Assembly (NCBI RefSeq): GCF_016862215.1
Contig: NZ_BOMN01000139.1
Span: 1-64,000, forward strand
From: Winogradskya humida
Lineage (GTDB): Bacteria; Actinomycetota; Actinomycetes; Mycobacteriales; Micromonosporaceae
Reading direction: 5' to 3'
Length of the DNA stretch: 64,000 nucleotides
Part shown: positions 52,492-61,875 of the stretch, one piece after another
How the letters are laid out: each line of letters starts with the position of its first letter
Numbering within the stretch: position 1 is the stretch's first letter
Translations under genes and position numbers: made by a program
The notes under the pieces: generated by a model
Told to the model about the DNA's origin: nothing
Database searches by the model: none
The model's input: the letters and a program-made list of their open reading frames with translations, nothing else

Positions 52492-55400
52492 TCAGCCGAT
52501 CGTGATCAGCTGGGCCTCGTCGCGGCTCCTGTTGTCGTGGCTGACGACCATCAGACCCTTGGGCGGGTTGCGCAGGAACTCCGCCCGGTTCAGCGTGACC
52601 GTCTCGGCGACGCTGGCGTTCGGCGCCACCTCGGCGAACGCGCCCGTGCTGATCGCCGGGGTGAACACGTTGTAGGTGGCCGTGCCGGCGATGGTGTCGC
52701 TGGTCGGGTCCACCAGGCCGGCGCTGGCCGCGTGGTACGTGATCCGCGGGCTGGCCGCCGAGAGGCACGGCGAGCCCTCCTGGCACAGCTGCGAGATCAG
52801 CACCGGGAGCACCAGCGTGCTGCTGTCGGTCGGCGCGTCGGCGAAGAACTCGAGCGTGGCGCCGCCGGTCCGCAGGTCGAACACGGCCGTGACCAGCTCA
52901 CCGGTGACGTCACCGGTGGTCAGCGCGCCGTAGTCCGCACCGACGACCACGTAGTCGTCGACCTTGTCGGCGTTGACGTCGACGTAGATGTCGAACTCGT
53001 TGCTCGCCGCGTTCGACCAGCGGTCGTGGGTGGCGACGGCGAACTGGATCGCGTCATCGGCGAGCAGGCTCTGCACGCCGACGGCCTTCAGGTCGGTCGA
53101 GCCCTGATCCTCGTCCGGGTCGGACAGGCCCCACGCGTAGAAGTCGGCGGTGCCGGTGGTGGCGCCACGGCGGTTGGTGACCGTCGCGGTGGCCGTGCCC
53201 TTGGCCCGCAGCGCACCCGTGTTCAGGTCGGTGTGCACGTTCGAGACCGCCTGCGGCACCAGGTAGTACGGCACCCGCAGTGCGACACCGGAGTTGCTCC
53301 TGCCCACCGGCGTGAACGTGACGAGCCCGGCGACGTCCTGGAACGCGCTGGAGTCCCCGGCGGTGGCGGCCGGCACCTCGAGGGTGACCGCGACCGCCGC
53401 GGTGCCCCGCGCGGGGACCGTCACCCGGGTCTTCTGCAGCTTGACCTTATGCGGGCTGCCGGCCGCCCGGGCCACCGAGACGGTGAAGGTGGCCGCGGTC
53501 CGGCCGAAGTTCTTCACCTTGACGAGCTTGTTCCTGCTGTAGTTGGCGCCCAGCTCGGCGAACCCGTAGTTCAGGGTCGCGGTGCCGCTGTCGCCGAGCG
53601 CCACGACCTGGGTGTCGACCGCGCCCGGCACCTGGATCAGGCCGGAGCCGCCCAGCCGGGTGCTGTACCCGGTGACCTTCGCCGGGTCGGCGGTGTTGAC
53701 GATGGCGGCCTTCCAGTACTCGGACCTGCGCCAGTCCGGGTGGGCCTGCTTGACCAGTGCGGCCTCGCCGGCGGTGTGGGGTGCGGCCATCGAGGTGCCG
53801 GACTCCGTGGCGGAGCCGTTGCCCGTGCCCGAGCCGGCCGAGACGATGCTGACGCCCGGCGCGGTGACGTCCGGCTTGAGCCAGCTGTCGCCGGTCCGCG
53901 CGCCGCCCGAGGTGAAGCTGGCGAAGCCCAGGTAGTTCGGGTTGCTCAGGTTCTTGTTGGTGAGCGTGGTCGTGGAGCCGTCAGCGGCCACCAGCGCGGC
54001 CGCGGCGGTGTTCGGCACGCCCAGGAACGGGATGGTGACGTTCGCGGGCTCACCGGTGTCGGGGTTGCTGGTGATCGCGCCCTCGAACGGCGGGTACGCG
54101 GCGTCGGTGTTCACCATCAGGACCGCGGCGGCACCGGCGGCCTGACCGTAGACCGCCTTCGCGACCCGGCCGCAGGTGCCACGGGCGACGACGACGAGCG
54201 CCCCGGCGACCCCGGGCTGGTCGAACTCGGCGACGCTGCAGCCCAGCGCGATGCCACCGGCACCGTTGCCGAGCACCTTGACCGGCAGGGTCAGCCCGTC
54301 GGCGAAGGTCGCGCCGTTCGCGTTGATCGCGTCCAGCGACGTGCCGGTGCCCAGGGCCAGACTCGCGCCCGGGAACGACGGGACCGGGTCGCTCGCCGCG
54401 ACGCTGATCACGCCGGTCGCGGTGGACGGGCTGCCCACGATGTACGGGTTGTGCCCCGAGTTGCCGGCCGACGCGACCACGATCACGCCGTCCTTCGCGG
54501 CGTTCTCGGCCGCGACGGCGTCCGGCGACTCCGCGGAGCCGAACGACGAGCCGAGCGACATGTTGATGACGTCCATGTCGTTGGCGACGGCCCACTCGAT
54601 GGCGTCGACGACCATGTCCGTCGAGCCGTTGCAGCCGAAGACGCGGACGGCGTACAGGTCGGCCTTGGGGGCGGCGCCGGGGCCGACGGTCCAGGAGTTC
54701 GACCCGACGGTCTTCGTGTCGTAGGTGCCCTTGTACGTCTTGCCGTTGCTGAGCACGCCGTACCCGGCGGTGGTGCCCGCGACGTGGGAGCCGTGCCCGT
54801 TGCAGTCGAGCGGGTTCGCGTCGGGGACCGGCACCGGCTGGTACGTGGCGCTGCCCGGGTCGGCGTCGTACGTGTCACCGACGAGGTCGATGCCGCCCTT
54901 GACCTTCGGCGCCTTCGGGCCGAACAGTGCGGGGTCGGCGGCCTGCGTCTCCGCGGCGTGGGCCTTGTCGTACGCGGCCACGGTGCCCGGCCCGCCGAAG
55001 TCGGCGTGCGTGTAGTCGATACCGGTGTCGATGATCGCGACCTTGACGCCCTCGCCGCGGTACTTGTCCGGCGCGCTCCACGCCTGCGGGGCACCGATCA
55101 GCGGCACGCCGTTGGTGTTGTCCGGCTTGACGGTCTGCACCGCGTGCACGCCGACGACGTCCGGGGCGGCGGCGAGCGTGTCCAGCTCGTTCGCGTTGAT
55201 CCGCACCTTCACGCCGTTGTACGCGTGCTGGTAGGTACCGAGCACCGTGCCACCGAGACCGCGCACCTTCTGCACGACCGGCGCCTGCTCCTTGCCGAGC
55301 TGGTCACGGCGCTGCTTGCGCTGCGTCGTGGTCAGCGGCGTCGCGGCGGCGGCGTCGGTCACCGCGACCGGGTCCCCGCTGAGCTGCACCATCACGGTGA

Positions 55401-55581
55401 CCGGCCTGTTCTTCAGGGCCAGCGGTACCCCGGTCACCTTCGACCCGGCCGGGACCGGTTCGAAACCCGGCCGGTCGCCCGGCGCGGCGAACGCGCTCGT
55501 CGAGGTGCTCACCATGCCCAGGGCGGTTATCAACAGGCCCACGCCCGCCGCCCGGGTGAGCTGCGATCGAATCAACCTCAC
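52492..55581 (-). CDS. Secreted subtilisin (S8) with I9 propeptide and PA domain
   Basis: A 1029-residue exported protease of the Vpr type. Signal peptide 1-32 (STSTSAFA/A). I9 propeptide about 60-155 (VTVMVQLSGDPVAV, HAYNGVKVRINANELDTLAA). The catalytic triad is Asp185 (VAIIDTGIDYTHADF), His263 (CNGHGSHVAGT) and Ser597 (SGTSMAAPHTAG). A PA domain is inserted at about 430-540 (GALVVVARGTCGRVAKAVYG). The C-terminal 380 residues are beta-rich, fibronectin-like and a final domain (FDIYVDVNADKVDDYVV). GTG 55581 is preceded by GGAGG at 8 bp and starts a clean signal peptide; the frame continues to 55698 without support. Confidence 0.92.
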   Translation of the reverse strand: MRLIRSQLTRAAGVGLLITALGMVSTSTSAFAAPGDRPGFEPVPAGSKVTGVPLALKNRPVTVMVQLSGDPVAVTDAAAATPLTTTQRKQRRDQLGKEQAPVVQKVRGLGGTVLGTYQHAYNGVKVRINANELDTLAAAPDVVGVHAVQTVKPDNTNGVPLIGAPQAWSAPDKYRGEGVKVAIIDTGIDYTHADFGGPGTVAAYDKAHAAETQAADPALFGPKAPKVKGGIDLVGDTYDADPGSATYQPVPVPDANPLDCNGHGSHVAGTTAGYGVLSNGKTYKGTYDTKTVGSNSWTVGPGAAPKADLYAVRVFGCNGSTDMVVDAIEWAVANDMDVINMSLGSSFGSAESPDAVAAENAAKDGVIVVASAGNSGHNPYIVGSPSTATGVISVAASDPVPSFPGASLALGTGTSLDAINANGATFADGLTLPVKVLGNGAGGIALGCSVAEFDQPGVAGALVVVARGTCGRVAKAVYGQAAGAAAVLMVNTDAAYPPFEGAITSNPDTGEPANVTIPFLGVPNTAAAALVAADGSTTTLTNKNLSNPNYLGFASFTSGGARTGDSWLKPDVTAPGVSIVSAGSGTGNGSATESGTSMAAPHTAGEAALVKQAHPDWRRSEYWKAAIVNTADPAKVTGYSTRLGGSGLIQVPGAVDTQVVALGDSGTATLNYGFAELGANYSRNKLVKVKNFGRTAATFTVSVARAAGSPHKVKLQKTRVTVPARGTAAVAVTLEVPAATAGDSSAFQDVAGLVTFTPVGRSNSGVALRVPYYLVPQAVSNVHTDLNTGALRAKGTATATVTNRRGATTGTADFYAWGLSDPDEDQGSTDLKAVGVQSLLADDAIQFAVATHDRWSNAASNEFDIYVDVNADKVDDYVVVGADYGALTTGDVTGELVTAVFDLRTGGATLEFFADAPTDSSTLVLPVLISQLCQEGSPCLSAASPRITYHAASAGLVDPTSDTIAGTATYNVFTPAISTGAFAEVAPNASVAETVTLNRAEFLRNPPKGLMVVSHDNRSRDEAQLITIG

Positions 55582-55824
55582 TGCGGCTGCCTCCTTGCCG
55601 TAACCGGCCGGGCACCGCCGGCAGGGTTCGCCGCACTCGGGCTGCCGGGCCGGTCGGAATGTGCATAACGGACCCGATTGATCAGGCCCATCGACCACGA
55701 TGGACGTCCGCCGGGCCCCAGAAGCTTCACACGCCGACGAGCCGGGACTGAATAGCCGAATGGCCGACCCGGGCCTGGCCGAGTGGATGATCTTGAAATA
55801 GTGAATTGTGCATATGTTGCGCCG

Positions 55825-56733
55825 TCATTGACGGCTGATCACGAGCACCATCCCGGCAAGGGTGACCACAGTGGCCCCGGCCTGCACCGGCGTGGGCGTC
55901 GCTCCGAGGTGGACCAGGGCGGAACCCACCCCGACCAGCGGCGGCACCCCCAGCCCGAGCAGGGCCGAATAGGACGCGCCCGCGGTGACCAGAATGCGAT
56001 GCTGGAGCAGATAAGCAGGGACATAGATGACAATGCCCAGAATGGCCAGCAAACCGACCGCGGTCAGACTGACGGCCGCCCCTTCCACCACCGCCCACGC
56101 GATCAGCGGAATGCTCCCGGCCGCGAAGATCGGCAGAATCCGCGGCGCCATCGCACCGTGATATCCGCGATTGACCCGGGCGAAGAACAGCCCGTAGAAA
56201 GCGATCGACAGCATCGCCGCCACGGCGCACACCGTCCCGAGCGTGACGTCGCGCCCGAACGTCCCGGCCAGCCGGGGGACCACGTAGGCGGCGGCCCCGG
56301 CCACGGCGACGGCGGTGCCCGCGACGGTCAGCAGGGGCGGCCGGGCGCGGGCCAGCACGCTCTCGGCGACCAGGACCACGGCCGGCGCCAAGCAGAGCAC
56401 CAGACTCGGCAGGGCAGGCCCGGCAAGCGCGATCGCGACGGTGGAGAAGACCGTATAGGCGGTCACCCCGGTGCCGGCAAGGATCACAATCTGCCACCAT
56501 CGGTACGCCCGGAGCGCCGGCGTCCCCACCGGCGCCGTCCGCCACGTCAGCGCCGCGAGCCCGAGCACGGTGAACCCGGTCCGCCCCGCGGCGACGGCCG
56601 CCGTGCTCGCATCCCGCAGCGACACGCCCACGACCAGCCACGTCGCGCCCAGCAGCAGGATCAGCGCCCCCGACCGCGCGAACAACCGGGTCCGGTCACT
56701 GACAACCGGGCGGGGCCGTTGTACGCTGCCCAC
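55825..56733 (-). CDS. EamA/DMT-family transporter
   Basis: A 302-residue inner-membrane transporter with ten predicted helices in two five-helix repeats, as in the EamA (DUF6) branch of the drug/metabolite superfamily: ALILLLGATWLVVGVSLRDA, FTVLGLAALTW, LAPAVVLVAESVLARARPPL closing the first half, and GASYSALLGLGVPPLVGVGS with a C-terminal LGATPTPVQAGATVVTLAGM. The substrate is unknown. GTG 56733 is chosen for AGGAGG 9 bp upstream. It is divergent from the MoxR operon with a 54-bp gap. Confidence 0.87.
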   Translation of the reverse strand: MGSVQRPRPVVSDRTRLFARSGALILLLGATWLVVGVSLRDASTAAVAAGRTGFTVLGLAALTWRTAPVGTPALRAYRWWQIVILAGTGVTAYTVFSTVAIALAGPALPSLVLCLAPAVVLVAESVLARARPPLLTVAGTAVAVAGAAAYVVPRLAGTFGRDVTLGTVCAVAAMLSIAFYGLFFARVNRGYHGAMAPRILPIFAAGSIPLIAWAVVEGAAVSLTAVGLLAILGIVIYVPAYLLQHRILVTAGASYSALLGLGVPPLVGVGSALVHLGATPTPVQAGATVVTLAGMVLVISRQ

Positions 56734-56787
56734 GATGAATACCTCCTGGTACGGATTGGAGGTCCCGTCCGCGAAGTGTGAGTGCTG

Positions 56788-58023
56788 ATGCGCTCCCACG
56801 CCGTGAACGGCGACTCCCGTCTTCCTGTCTGGCAGCGCGTGCGCGAGTTCGCCGTGCCGCCCCCCATGATCCATACGGCCACCACCCGGCGTCTCGCGGG
56901 TGACTGGGCCGGCGCCTGTGCCGCCGCGCGGTTCGACGTCGACATCGACCTGCGGGGTCTCGCGCGCACCCATGGTCTCGAATTCACCGGCCGGGTCCGT
57001 GACGACCTGCGCCACCTCGCCCCCGACCTGCTGCGCTGGCACCTGCCCCGGGTCGCCCCGGACGGCCTGCTGCGACCCGGCCTGACCCTGACCCTCGCCC
57101 GGTACGGCGCGGAGCACCTGGTCGCCCGGACCGCACCGGCCTGGGCGGACAGCGGCCAGCGGATCTCCCTCGCGCTGTGGAGCGGCGGCCCGCATCCCGA
57201 CCGGCGCTTCCGGCTCGACCTGCACCGCCACCTCTGGGATGCCCGCCGCACGGCGGAGCTGCGGGAACGCTCCGTGCAGGACTGGGCCTACGAGGCAGCT
57301 CTGCTGCGCCACGCCGAGAACCGCCCGGACGCCCCCGTCCTGGTCCGGCAGCGCACCCGCCGCTACCTGGCCCTGACCCCCGACGCCGAGATCCAGCACA
57401 CCGAGACCCAGCACACCGAGACCCCGCACGCCGAGAGCACGGTCGCGAAGCCGCGGCCGGGTGACCTGCTGCTCCCGGACGCGGCCACCAGCACGCCTCC
57501 TGACGTGCTGCTCCTGCGCGCCGGCCTGATCGACCCCGCCCACCTCCACCCCCTGGTCGCCGCAGCCCTGGCACCGGGGATCAGCGCGCCGCCCCCGTCC
57601 CCGAGCGCTGCCCCGCACGAGCGTCAGGTCGACTGCCGTGGGGTGCCGCACCGGATCGCGCTCGTCGACGGGGTTCTCGCGCCGCTCGACCACGACCCCG
57701 TGGAACTGCGCCGGGAGGAGCTGCTCGTCGCGTTCGGCGGGGTCCCGCTGCCCTGCCTGCGGGTCATCGACGAGGCGAACCGCAACCCGGCGGGCCTCGC
57801 CGACATCCAGGGCCGCCTCGCGCACGGCGACACCACCGGAGCCCTCGACGCCATCGAGGCCCTCCTCGGTCCACAAGCGACGCTGCGCGCCGGTGCCCTG
57901 CGTGACGAACTGCTGGCCGCCGCCGAACGCCGCGTCACCTACGGGCTCTACCGCGCCGGAATGGCCGGTCACTGCCCACCCGAACAGCGTGTTCCCCGTC
58001 AACGCCACTTCACAAAAAGGTGA
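56788..58023 (+). CDS. Unrecognised first protein of MoxR/metallopeptidase-VWA operon
   Basis: A 411-residue soluble protein I cannot place in a family. Residues 1-165 are rich in Arg, Leu and Ala (TRRLAGDWAGACAAARFDVD, LRHLAPDLLRWHLPRVAPDG, WSGGPHPDRRFRLDLHRHLW). A short repeat HTETQHTETPHAES lies near 205-218. The C-terminal part (about 275-400) begins VDCRGVPHRIALVDGVLAPL and has VAFGGVPLPCLRVIDEANRN. Its stop overlaps the GTG of the MoxR gene (GTGA), so it is very likely made in step with it and acts with it. GTG 56782 or ATG 56866 are alternative starts. Confidence 0.7.
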   Translation: MRSHAVNGDSRLPVWQRVREFAVPPPMIHTATTRRLAGDWAGACAAARFDVDIDLRGLARTHGLEFTGRVRDDLRHLAPDLLRWHLPRVAPDGLLRPGLTLTLARYGAEHLVARTAPAWADSGQRISLALWSGGPHPDRRFRLDLHRHLWDARRTAELRERSVQDWAYEAALLRHAENRPDAPVLVRQRTRRYLALTPDAEIQHTETQHTETPHAESTVAKPRPGDLLLPDAATSTPPDVLLLRAGLIDPAHLHPLVAAALAPGISAPPPSPSAAPHERQVDCRGVPHRIALVDGVLAPLDHDPVELRREELLVAFGGVPLPCLRVIDEANRNPAGLADIQGRLAHGDTTGALDAIEALLGPQATLRAGALRDELLAAAERRVTYGLYRAGMAGHCPPEQRVPRQRHFTKR

Positions 58024-59219
58024 TCACACACTTGACCAGCACCCTCGACGTCGCCGCCGATCTGCTCGGCCTGCTCACCACCACGGACACCGAGCCGCAC
58101 ACCGATCCGCAGCTCGACGCGCTCACCCTGGCCGTCGCCGCCGACCTGCCGGTGCTGCTGTGGGGCGAGCCCGGCATCGGCAAGACCGCGGGCATCAGCC
58201 AGCTCGCCGCATCGCTCGGACTGCCCCTGACCACGGTCATCGCGAGCGTGCACGAGCCGACCGACTTCTCGGGGCTGCCCGTGATCGGGGCTGATCCGGA
58301 AGCTCACGGCGTACCCATGGCTCCTCCGGATTGGGCGGTGAAGCTTGTCAAAGCGGGTCGTGGCCTGCTGTTCCTCGACGAGCTCAGCACCGCACCACCC
58401 GCCGTGCAGGCCGCGCTGCTGCGGCTAGTCCTCGAACGCCGGGTCGGCGCCCTGAAACTCCCGCCGGGGATCCGGATCGTCGCCGCGGCGAACCCCCGCG
58501 CGTCCGCCGCTGACGGCTGGGAGCTCAGCGCGCCGCTGGCCAACCGGTTCGTGCACCTGCAATGGGCGTACAACCATGAGGTTGTCGTCCGAGGCCTGGG
58601 CGGCACCTGGCCGCACGCTGCCCTGCCGCAGCTCGACCCCGGCAACCTTCACCAAGCCGTCGGGTACGCCCGCCGCGCGGTAACCCTGCTGCTCACCGCC
58701 CGCCCGGCCCTCGTCCACCAGCTCCCGAAGAGCGAGACCCGCCGGGGCGGCGCCTGGCCGTCCCCGCGAACCTGGGAGATGGCGGTACGCCTGATCGCGT
58801 TCGCGACAGCGGCCGGCACCTCGCGTGAGGTGCTGTCCATGCTGGTCCGCGGCGTGGTCGGCGACGGGCCGGGCCTGGAACTGCTGGCCGGCCTCGACCG
58901 GATGGACCTGCCCGACCCGGAGACGCTGCTCGCCGACCCGTCCGCCGCGCTCCTGCCGGACCGGGGTGACCTGCGCCAGTCCGTGCTCGACGCCGTGGTC
59001 GCGGCCGTGCGGCAACGCCCCTCGCGGGAGCGGTGGGACGCCGCGTGGGCGCTGCTCGTGCGGGCCCTCGAAACCGGGGCGCCGGACCTGGTCGTGGTGC
59101 CGGCGAGCACGCTCGCCACGCTGCGCGAGGACGACTGGCCCGTTCCCGCGGAGATCGAAATGCTCGCCGGCGCCATCGACGTCTCCCGCCAGGCCGACCG
59201 CGTAGGTGCGGGCCGGTGA
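58020..59219 (+). CDS. MoxR-type AAA+ ATPase
   Basis: A 399-residue AAA+ ATPase of the MoxR/AAA_5 group. Walker A is GEPGIGKT (49-56), Walker B is GRGLLFLDEL (Asp120-Glu121), sensor 1 is IVAAANPRASAADGWE (about 153-168) and the arginine-finger region is APLANRFVHLQW. MoxR ATPases remodel partner proteins and are nearly always encoded with VWA-domain partners, as here. GTG 58020 and its own stop at 59219 both overlap neighbours by 4 bp (GTGA on both sides). Confidence 0.92.
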   Translation: MITHLTSTLDVAADLLGLLTTTDTEPHTDPQLDALTLAVAADLPVLLWGEPGIGKTAGISQLAASLGLPLTTVIASVHEPTDFSGLPVIGADPEAHGVPMAPPDWAVKLVKAGRGLLFLDELSTAPPAVQAALLRLVLERRVGALKLPPGIRIVAAANPRASAADGWELSAPLANRFVHLQWAYNHEVVVRGLGGTWPHAALPQLDPGNLHQAVGYARRAVTLLLTARPALVHQLPKSETRRGGAWPSPRTWEMAVRLIAFATAAGTSREVLSMLVRGVVGDGPGLELLAGLDRMDLPDPETLLADPSAALLPDRGDLRQSVLDAVVAAVRQRPSRERWDAAWALLVRALETGAPDLVVVPASTLATLREDDWPVPAEIEMLAGAIDVSRQADRVGAGR

Positions 59220-60442
59220 CTTTCGACGAGGAGAAGCTGTACGCCGCACGCCTGCACGCCACCCGGGTGCGCCCCTACCTGGCGTCGGCGTTGTTCGCGC
59301 TCACGCCGGTGGAGTCGCAGCGCGTACCGACGATGGCAGTCGACCGGTACTGGCGCTGCTACGTCTCCCCGGCGTTCGTCGCGGCGACCCCGGTGGAGGA
59401 ACTCGCCGGGGTCTGGGTCCACGAGGTGTCCCACCTGCTGCGCGACCACCACGGCCGCAGCGACCGCTACGCGAAGAAGCATGAGCTGACCGGCCGGGCG
59501 GAACGCCTGCGGATGAACATCGCCGCCGACTTCGAGATCAACGACGACGTGTACGGGCACGGCCTCACCCGCCCGTCCGGCGTCGTCGTCCCCGAGATGA
59601 TCCACCTGCCACCGGGCAAACTCATGGAGGACTACCTGGGCCGGTTCCGCCTCGGCCCGTACACCGACGGCATGACCTGGCTCGACTGCGGCAGCGGCGT
59701 CGACGGCCTCGACCGCTCGTGGGACCTCGGCCCGGACGGCGGTCACGGGCTCACCGACCAGGAACGCGATGGCGTCCGCTTCCGCGTCGCGCAGGGCATC
59801 AACGGTCACCCCGGCGACGTCCCGGACACCTGGAAACGGTGGGCGGAGGACGCGTTCCATCCACCTCAGCCCTGGCGCGCGCTGCTCGGCGCCGCTGTCC
59901 GTGCTGCGGCTGCGGGCTCCGGCGCGGGCGGCGATTACACGTACGGCCGCCCGGCGCGACGTTCCTCCGCCCTCCCCGGCGTGGTTCTCCCGGCGCTGCG
60001 CCGCAGCCCGCCCCGCGTCACGATCATCATCGACACGTCCGGCTCGGTCAGCGACACCGAGCTGGGGAGCGCGCTGCTGGAGGTGGCCGCGATCGGGCGT
60101 ACGGTCGGCGGCGGCCGTGGCCAGGTGCGGGTGCTCTGCTGCGACGCGGCGGCCGGGGTGGCGTACCCGTTGTGCAAGGCCGAGGGCATTCCCCTGATCG
60201 GCGGTGGGGGAACCGACCTTCGGGAGGGCTTCAGCCAGGCGCTGTCCTCGCCGCCACGGCCCGATGTCGTGGTCGCGCTGACCGACGGGCAGACCCCCTG
60301 GCCCAGCGAACAGCCCCCGTGCCGCACGGTGGTCGGCCTGTTCGCCCGGACCATCAAGGAGGACGCCGCGATCGAGGAACACGGCGAGGGCGACGGCTGG
60401 GTCGACACCCCGTCATGGGCCCGGGTCGTCACCATCGGCTGA
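59216..60442 (+). CDS. DUF2201-type putative metallopeptidase with VWA-like domain
   Basis: A 408-residue protein. The N-terminal peptidase-like domain carries HEVSH (69-73), a HExxH zinc site, within ELAGVWVHEVSHLLRDHHG, and ADFEIND (about 101-107) as the likely third-ligand region. After about residue 260 comes a VWA-like domain with metal-ion-dependent adhesion motif DTSGSVS (about 272-278) and later VVVALTDGQTPWP. This fold pair is known as DUF2201 and accompanies MoxR ATPases. The target is not known. The last 30 bp overlap the convergent WYL gene. Confidence 0.88.
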   Translation: MTFDEEKLYAARLHATRVRPYLASALFALTPVESQRVPTMAVDRYWRCYVSPAFVAATPVEELAGVWVHEVSHLLRDHHGRSDRYAKKHELTGRAERLRMNIAADFEINDDVYGHGLTRPSGVVVPEMIHLPPGKLMEDYLGRFRLGPYTDGMTWLDCGSGVDGLDRSWDLGPDGGHGLTDQERDGVRFRVAQGINGHPGDVPDTWKRWAEDAFHPPQPWRALLGAAVRAAAAGSGAGGDYTYGRPARRSSALPGVVLPALRRSPPRVTIIIDTSGSVSDTELGSALLEVAAIGRTVGGGRGQVRVLCCDAAAGVAYPLCKAEGIPLIGGGGTDLREGFSQALSSPPRPDVVVALTDGQTPWPSEQPPCRTVVGLFARTIKEDAAIEEHGEGDGWVDTPSWARVVTIG

Positions 60443-61393
60443 CCGTCTCGCGGATCGGTGGAGGCGGTCGGCGAGGGCGGCGACGCGGGTGCGGAGTTCG
60501 GCGGGGCGGTCGATGGCGAACGGGTGATCCAGGGCGGCGAGCAGCGGGGGTAGCCAGTCGAGGCTCTCCGCGCGGATCTCGACGTGGGCCCAGCCGGTGC
60601 CGGGCGACTCGGTGATGGTCGCGACCGAGGGCGGCAGCCGGGTGCGGATCTGGGCGGGCGTGGCCTGGATCCGCAGGGTCACCTCGTGCCGGTACGGAGC
60701 TTCGGCGAAACCGGCGAGCAACTGCTGAGCCGGGTCCACGTCCGCGGGCGGCTCGAAGGATCCGGGCAGGACCCGCGCGCCCTCGATCCGGTCGAGGCGG
60801 AACGTGCGGCCGGCGCCGGCCGCGGCCTCGGCGCCCGTCACGTACCAGCGGTTCGAGTGGACCACCAGGGCGTGCGGGTGCAGGGTGCGGGTGGTGCGAC
60901 GGGCCTCGCGGTCGGCGTACCTGATGGAGATCGGGTTGTGGTGCTTGATCGCGTCCGCGATCGTCAGCAGGACCGTGCTGTCCGGGGTGGGTGCGCCGCC
61001 GGAGGCCGCCGTGGTGAAGGTGATCGTTTCCAGCAGGGCATCGAGCCGGCGGCCCAGCCGCGCGGGCAGCACCCGGCGGATCTTGGCCGCGGCTGTCTCG
61101 GCCGCGGCAGTTGTTTCGGCTCGGCGGGCGGCGGTCAGGGCGAGCAGGACGGCGAGGGCCTCGTCGTCGGCGAGCATCAGCGGTGGCATGCGGTAACCCG
61201 GAGCGAGCCGGTATCCGCCGTAGCGGCCGCGGACCGATTCCACCGGGACGTCCAGGTCGATCAGGTGGTCCACGTAGCGGCGGACGGTGCGTTCGTCGAC
61301 CCCGAGACGGCCGGCGAGCTCGGCCAGGGTGCGCAGGCCGCCCGACTGGAGCAGCTCCAGCAGGGTCAGGACGCGGGCGGTGGGTCGGGCCAT
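60413..61393 (-). CDS. WYL-domain (YafY-type) transcriptional regulator, second copy of module
   Basis: A 326-residue regulator. HTH_11 domain (residues 1-60, ARVLTLLELLQSGGLRTLAE, LAGRLGVDERTVRRYVDHLI), GRYGGYRLAPGYRMPPLMLA linker, WYL core (about 140-215, ISIRYADREARRTTRTLHPH, ALVVHSNRWYVTGAE) and a WCX-like end. It differs a good deal from the WYL protein at 23.6 kb but has the same divergent VOC partner and the same operator spacing. ATG 61393 is chosen because it lies 19 bp from the operator, exactly as in the other module. Upstream in-frame ATG at 61405 is the alternative. Confidence 0.9.
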   Translation of the reverse strand: MARPTARVLTLLELLQSGGLRTLAELAGRLGVDERTVRRYVDHLIDLDVPVESVRGRYGGYRLAPGYRMPPLMLADDEALAVLLALTAARRAETTAAAETAAAKIRRVLPARLGRRLDALLETITFTTAASGGAPTPDSTVLLTIADAIKHHNPISIRYADREARRTTRTLHPHALVVHSNRWYVTGAEAAAGAGRTFRLDRIEGARVLPGSFEPPADVDPAQQLLAGFAEAPYRHEVTLRIQATPAQIRTRLPPSVATITESPGTGWAHVEIRAESLDWLPPLLAALDHPFAIDRPAELRTRVAALADRLHRSARRSADGDDPGP

Positions 61394-61412
61394 ACGCGGA
61401 ATCATCTCCCCG

Positions 61413-61437
61413 ATACTGGGCGGAATCTGTCCAGTAT
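61413..61437. promoter_or_regulatory. Second WYL/VOC divergent operator (7-11-7 inverted repeat)
   Basis: ATACTGG (61413-61419) and CCAGTAT (61431-61437) flank 11 bp. Distances to the two divergent start codons are 19 bp each. TAGCGT at 61444-61449 is a leaderless -10 element 7 bp before the VOC ATG. The geometry equals that of the site at 24590-24614. Confidence 0.65.
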
Positions 61438-61456
61438 TGCTTCTAGCGTCGTCCGC

Positions 61457-61855
61457 ATGAACTTCGTCTCGATTCGCGTCATCACCGGGGACGTCACCCG
61501 GCTCGTCGACTTCTACCAGCGCGCGACCGGTGCGACCGCCGAGTGGTCAACCCCGGAATTCGCCGAGGTACGCGTGGGGTCCGCCACGATCGCCATCGCC
61601 GGCACGGCCACCCTCGCGCTCTTCGCCCCCGACTCCGCCGCGCCCGCCGCGAACCGCTCCGTGATCACCGAGTTCCTCGTCGACGACGTGGACGCCGTCT
61701 TCGCGGGGCTGACCAGCTCGGGGCCGGCCATCGTTCAGGAACCCACCACGATGCCGTGGGGCAATCGATCGCTGCTGATCCGTGACCCGGACGGGAACCT
61801 CGTCAACTTCTTCACCCCCGTCACGGAGGCGGCCAAGATGAAATTCGCTCGCTGA
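61457..61855 (+). CDS. VOC-superfamily (glyoxalase-like) protein
   Basis: A 132-residue protein of the glyoxalase/bleomycin-resistance fold: NFVSIRVITGDVTRLVDFYQ, then SVITEFLVDDVDAVFAGLTS and the family-typical NRSLLIRDPDGNLVNFFTP. Metal ligands are not complete by eye, so binding rather than catalysis is possible. It is divergent from the WYL regulator and likely its target. The MFS gene follows after 20 bp but has its own leaderless signature. Confidence 0.88.
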   Translation: MNFVSIRVITGDVTRLVDFYQRATGATAEWSTPEFAEVRVGSATIAIAGTATLALFAPDSAAPAANRSVITEFLVDDVDAVFAGLTSSGPAIVQEPTTMPWGNRSLLIRDPDGNLVNFFTPVTEAAKMKFAR

Positions 61856-61862
61856 CCATCCG

Positions 61863-61875
61863 TACGCTCATGGTC
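61863..61875 (+). promoter_or_regulatory. Leaderless -10 element of the MFS gene
   Basis: TACGCT (61863-61868) ends 7 bp before ATG 61876, which favours that start over ATG 61870. Confidence 0.45.
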
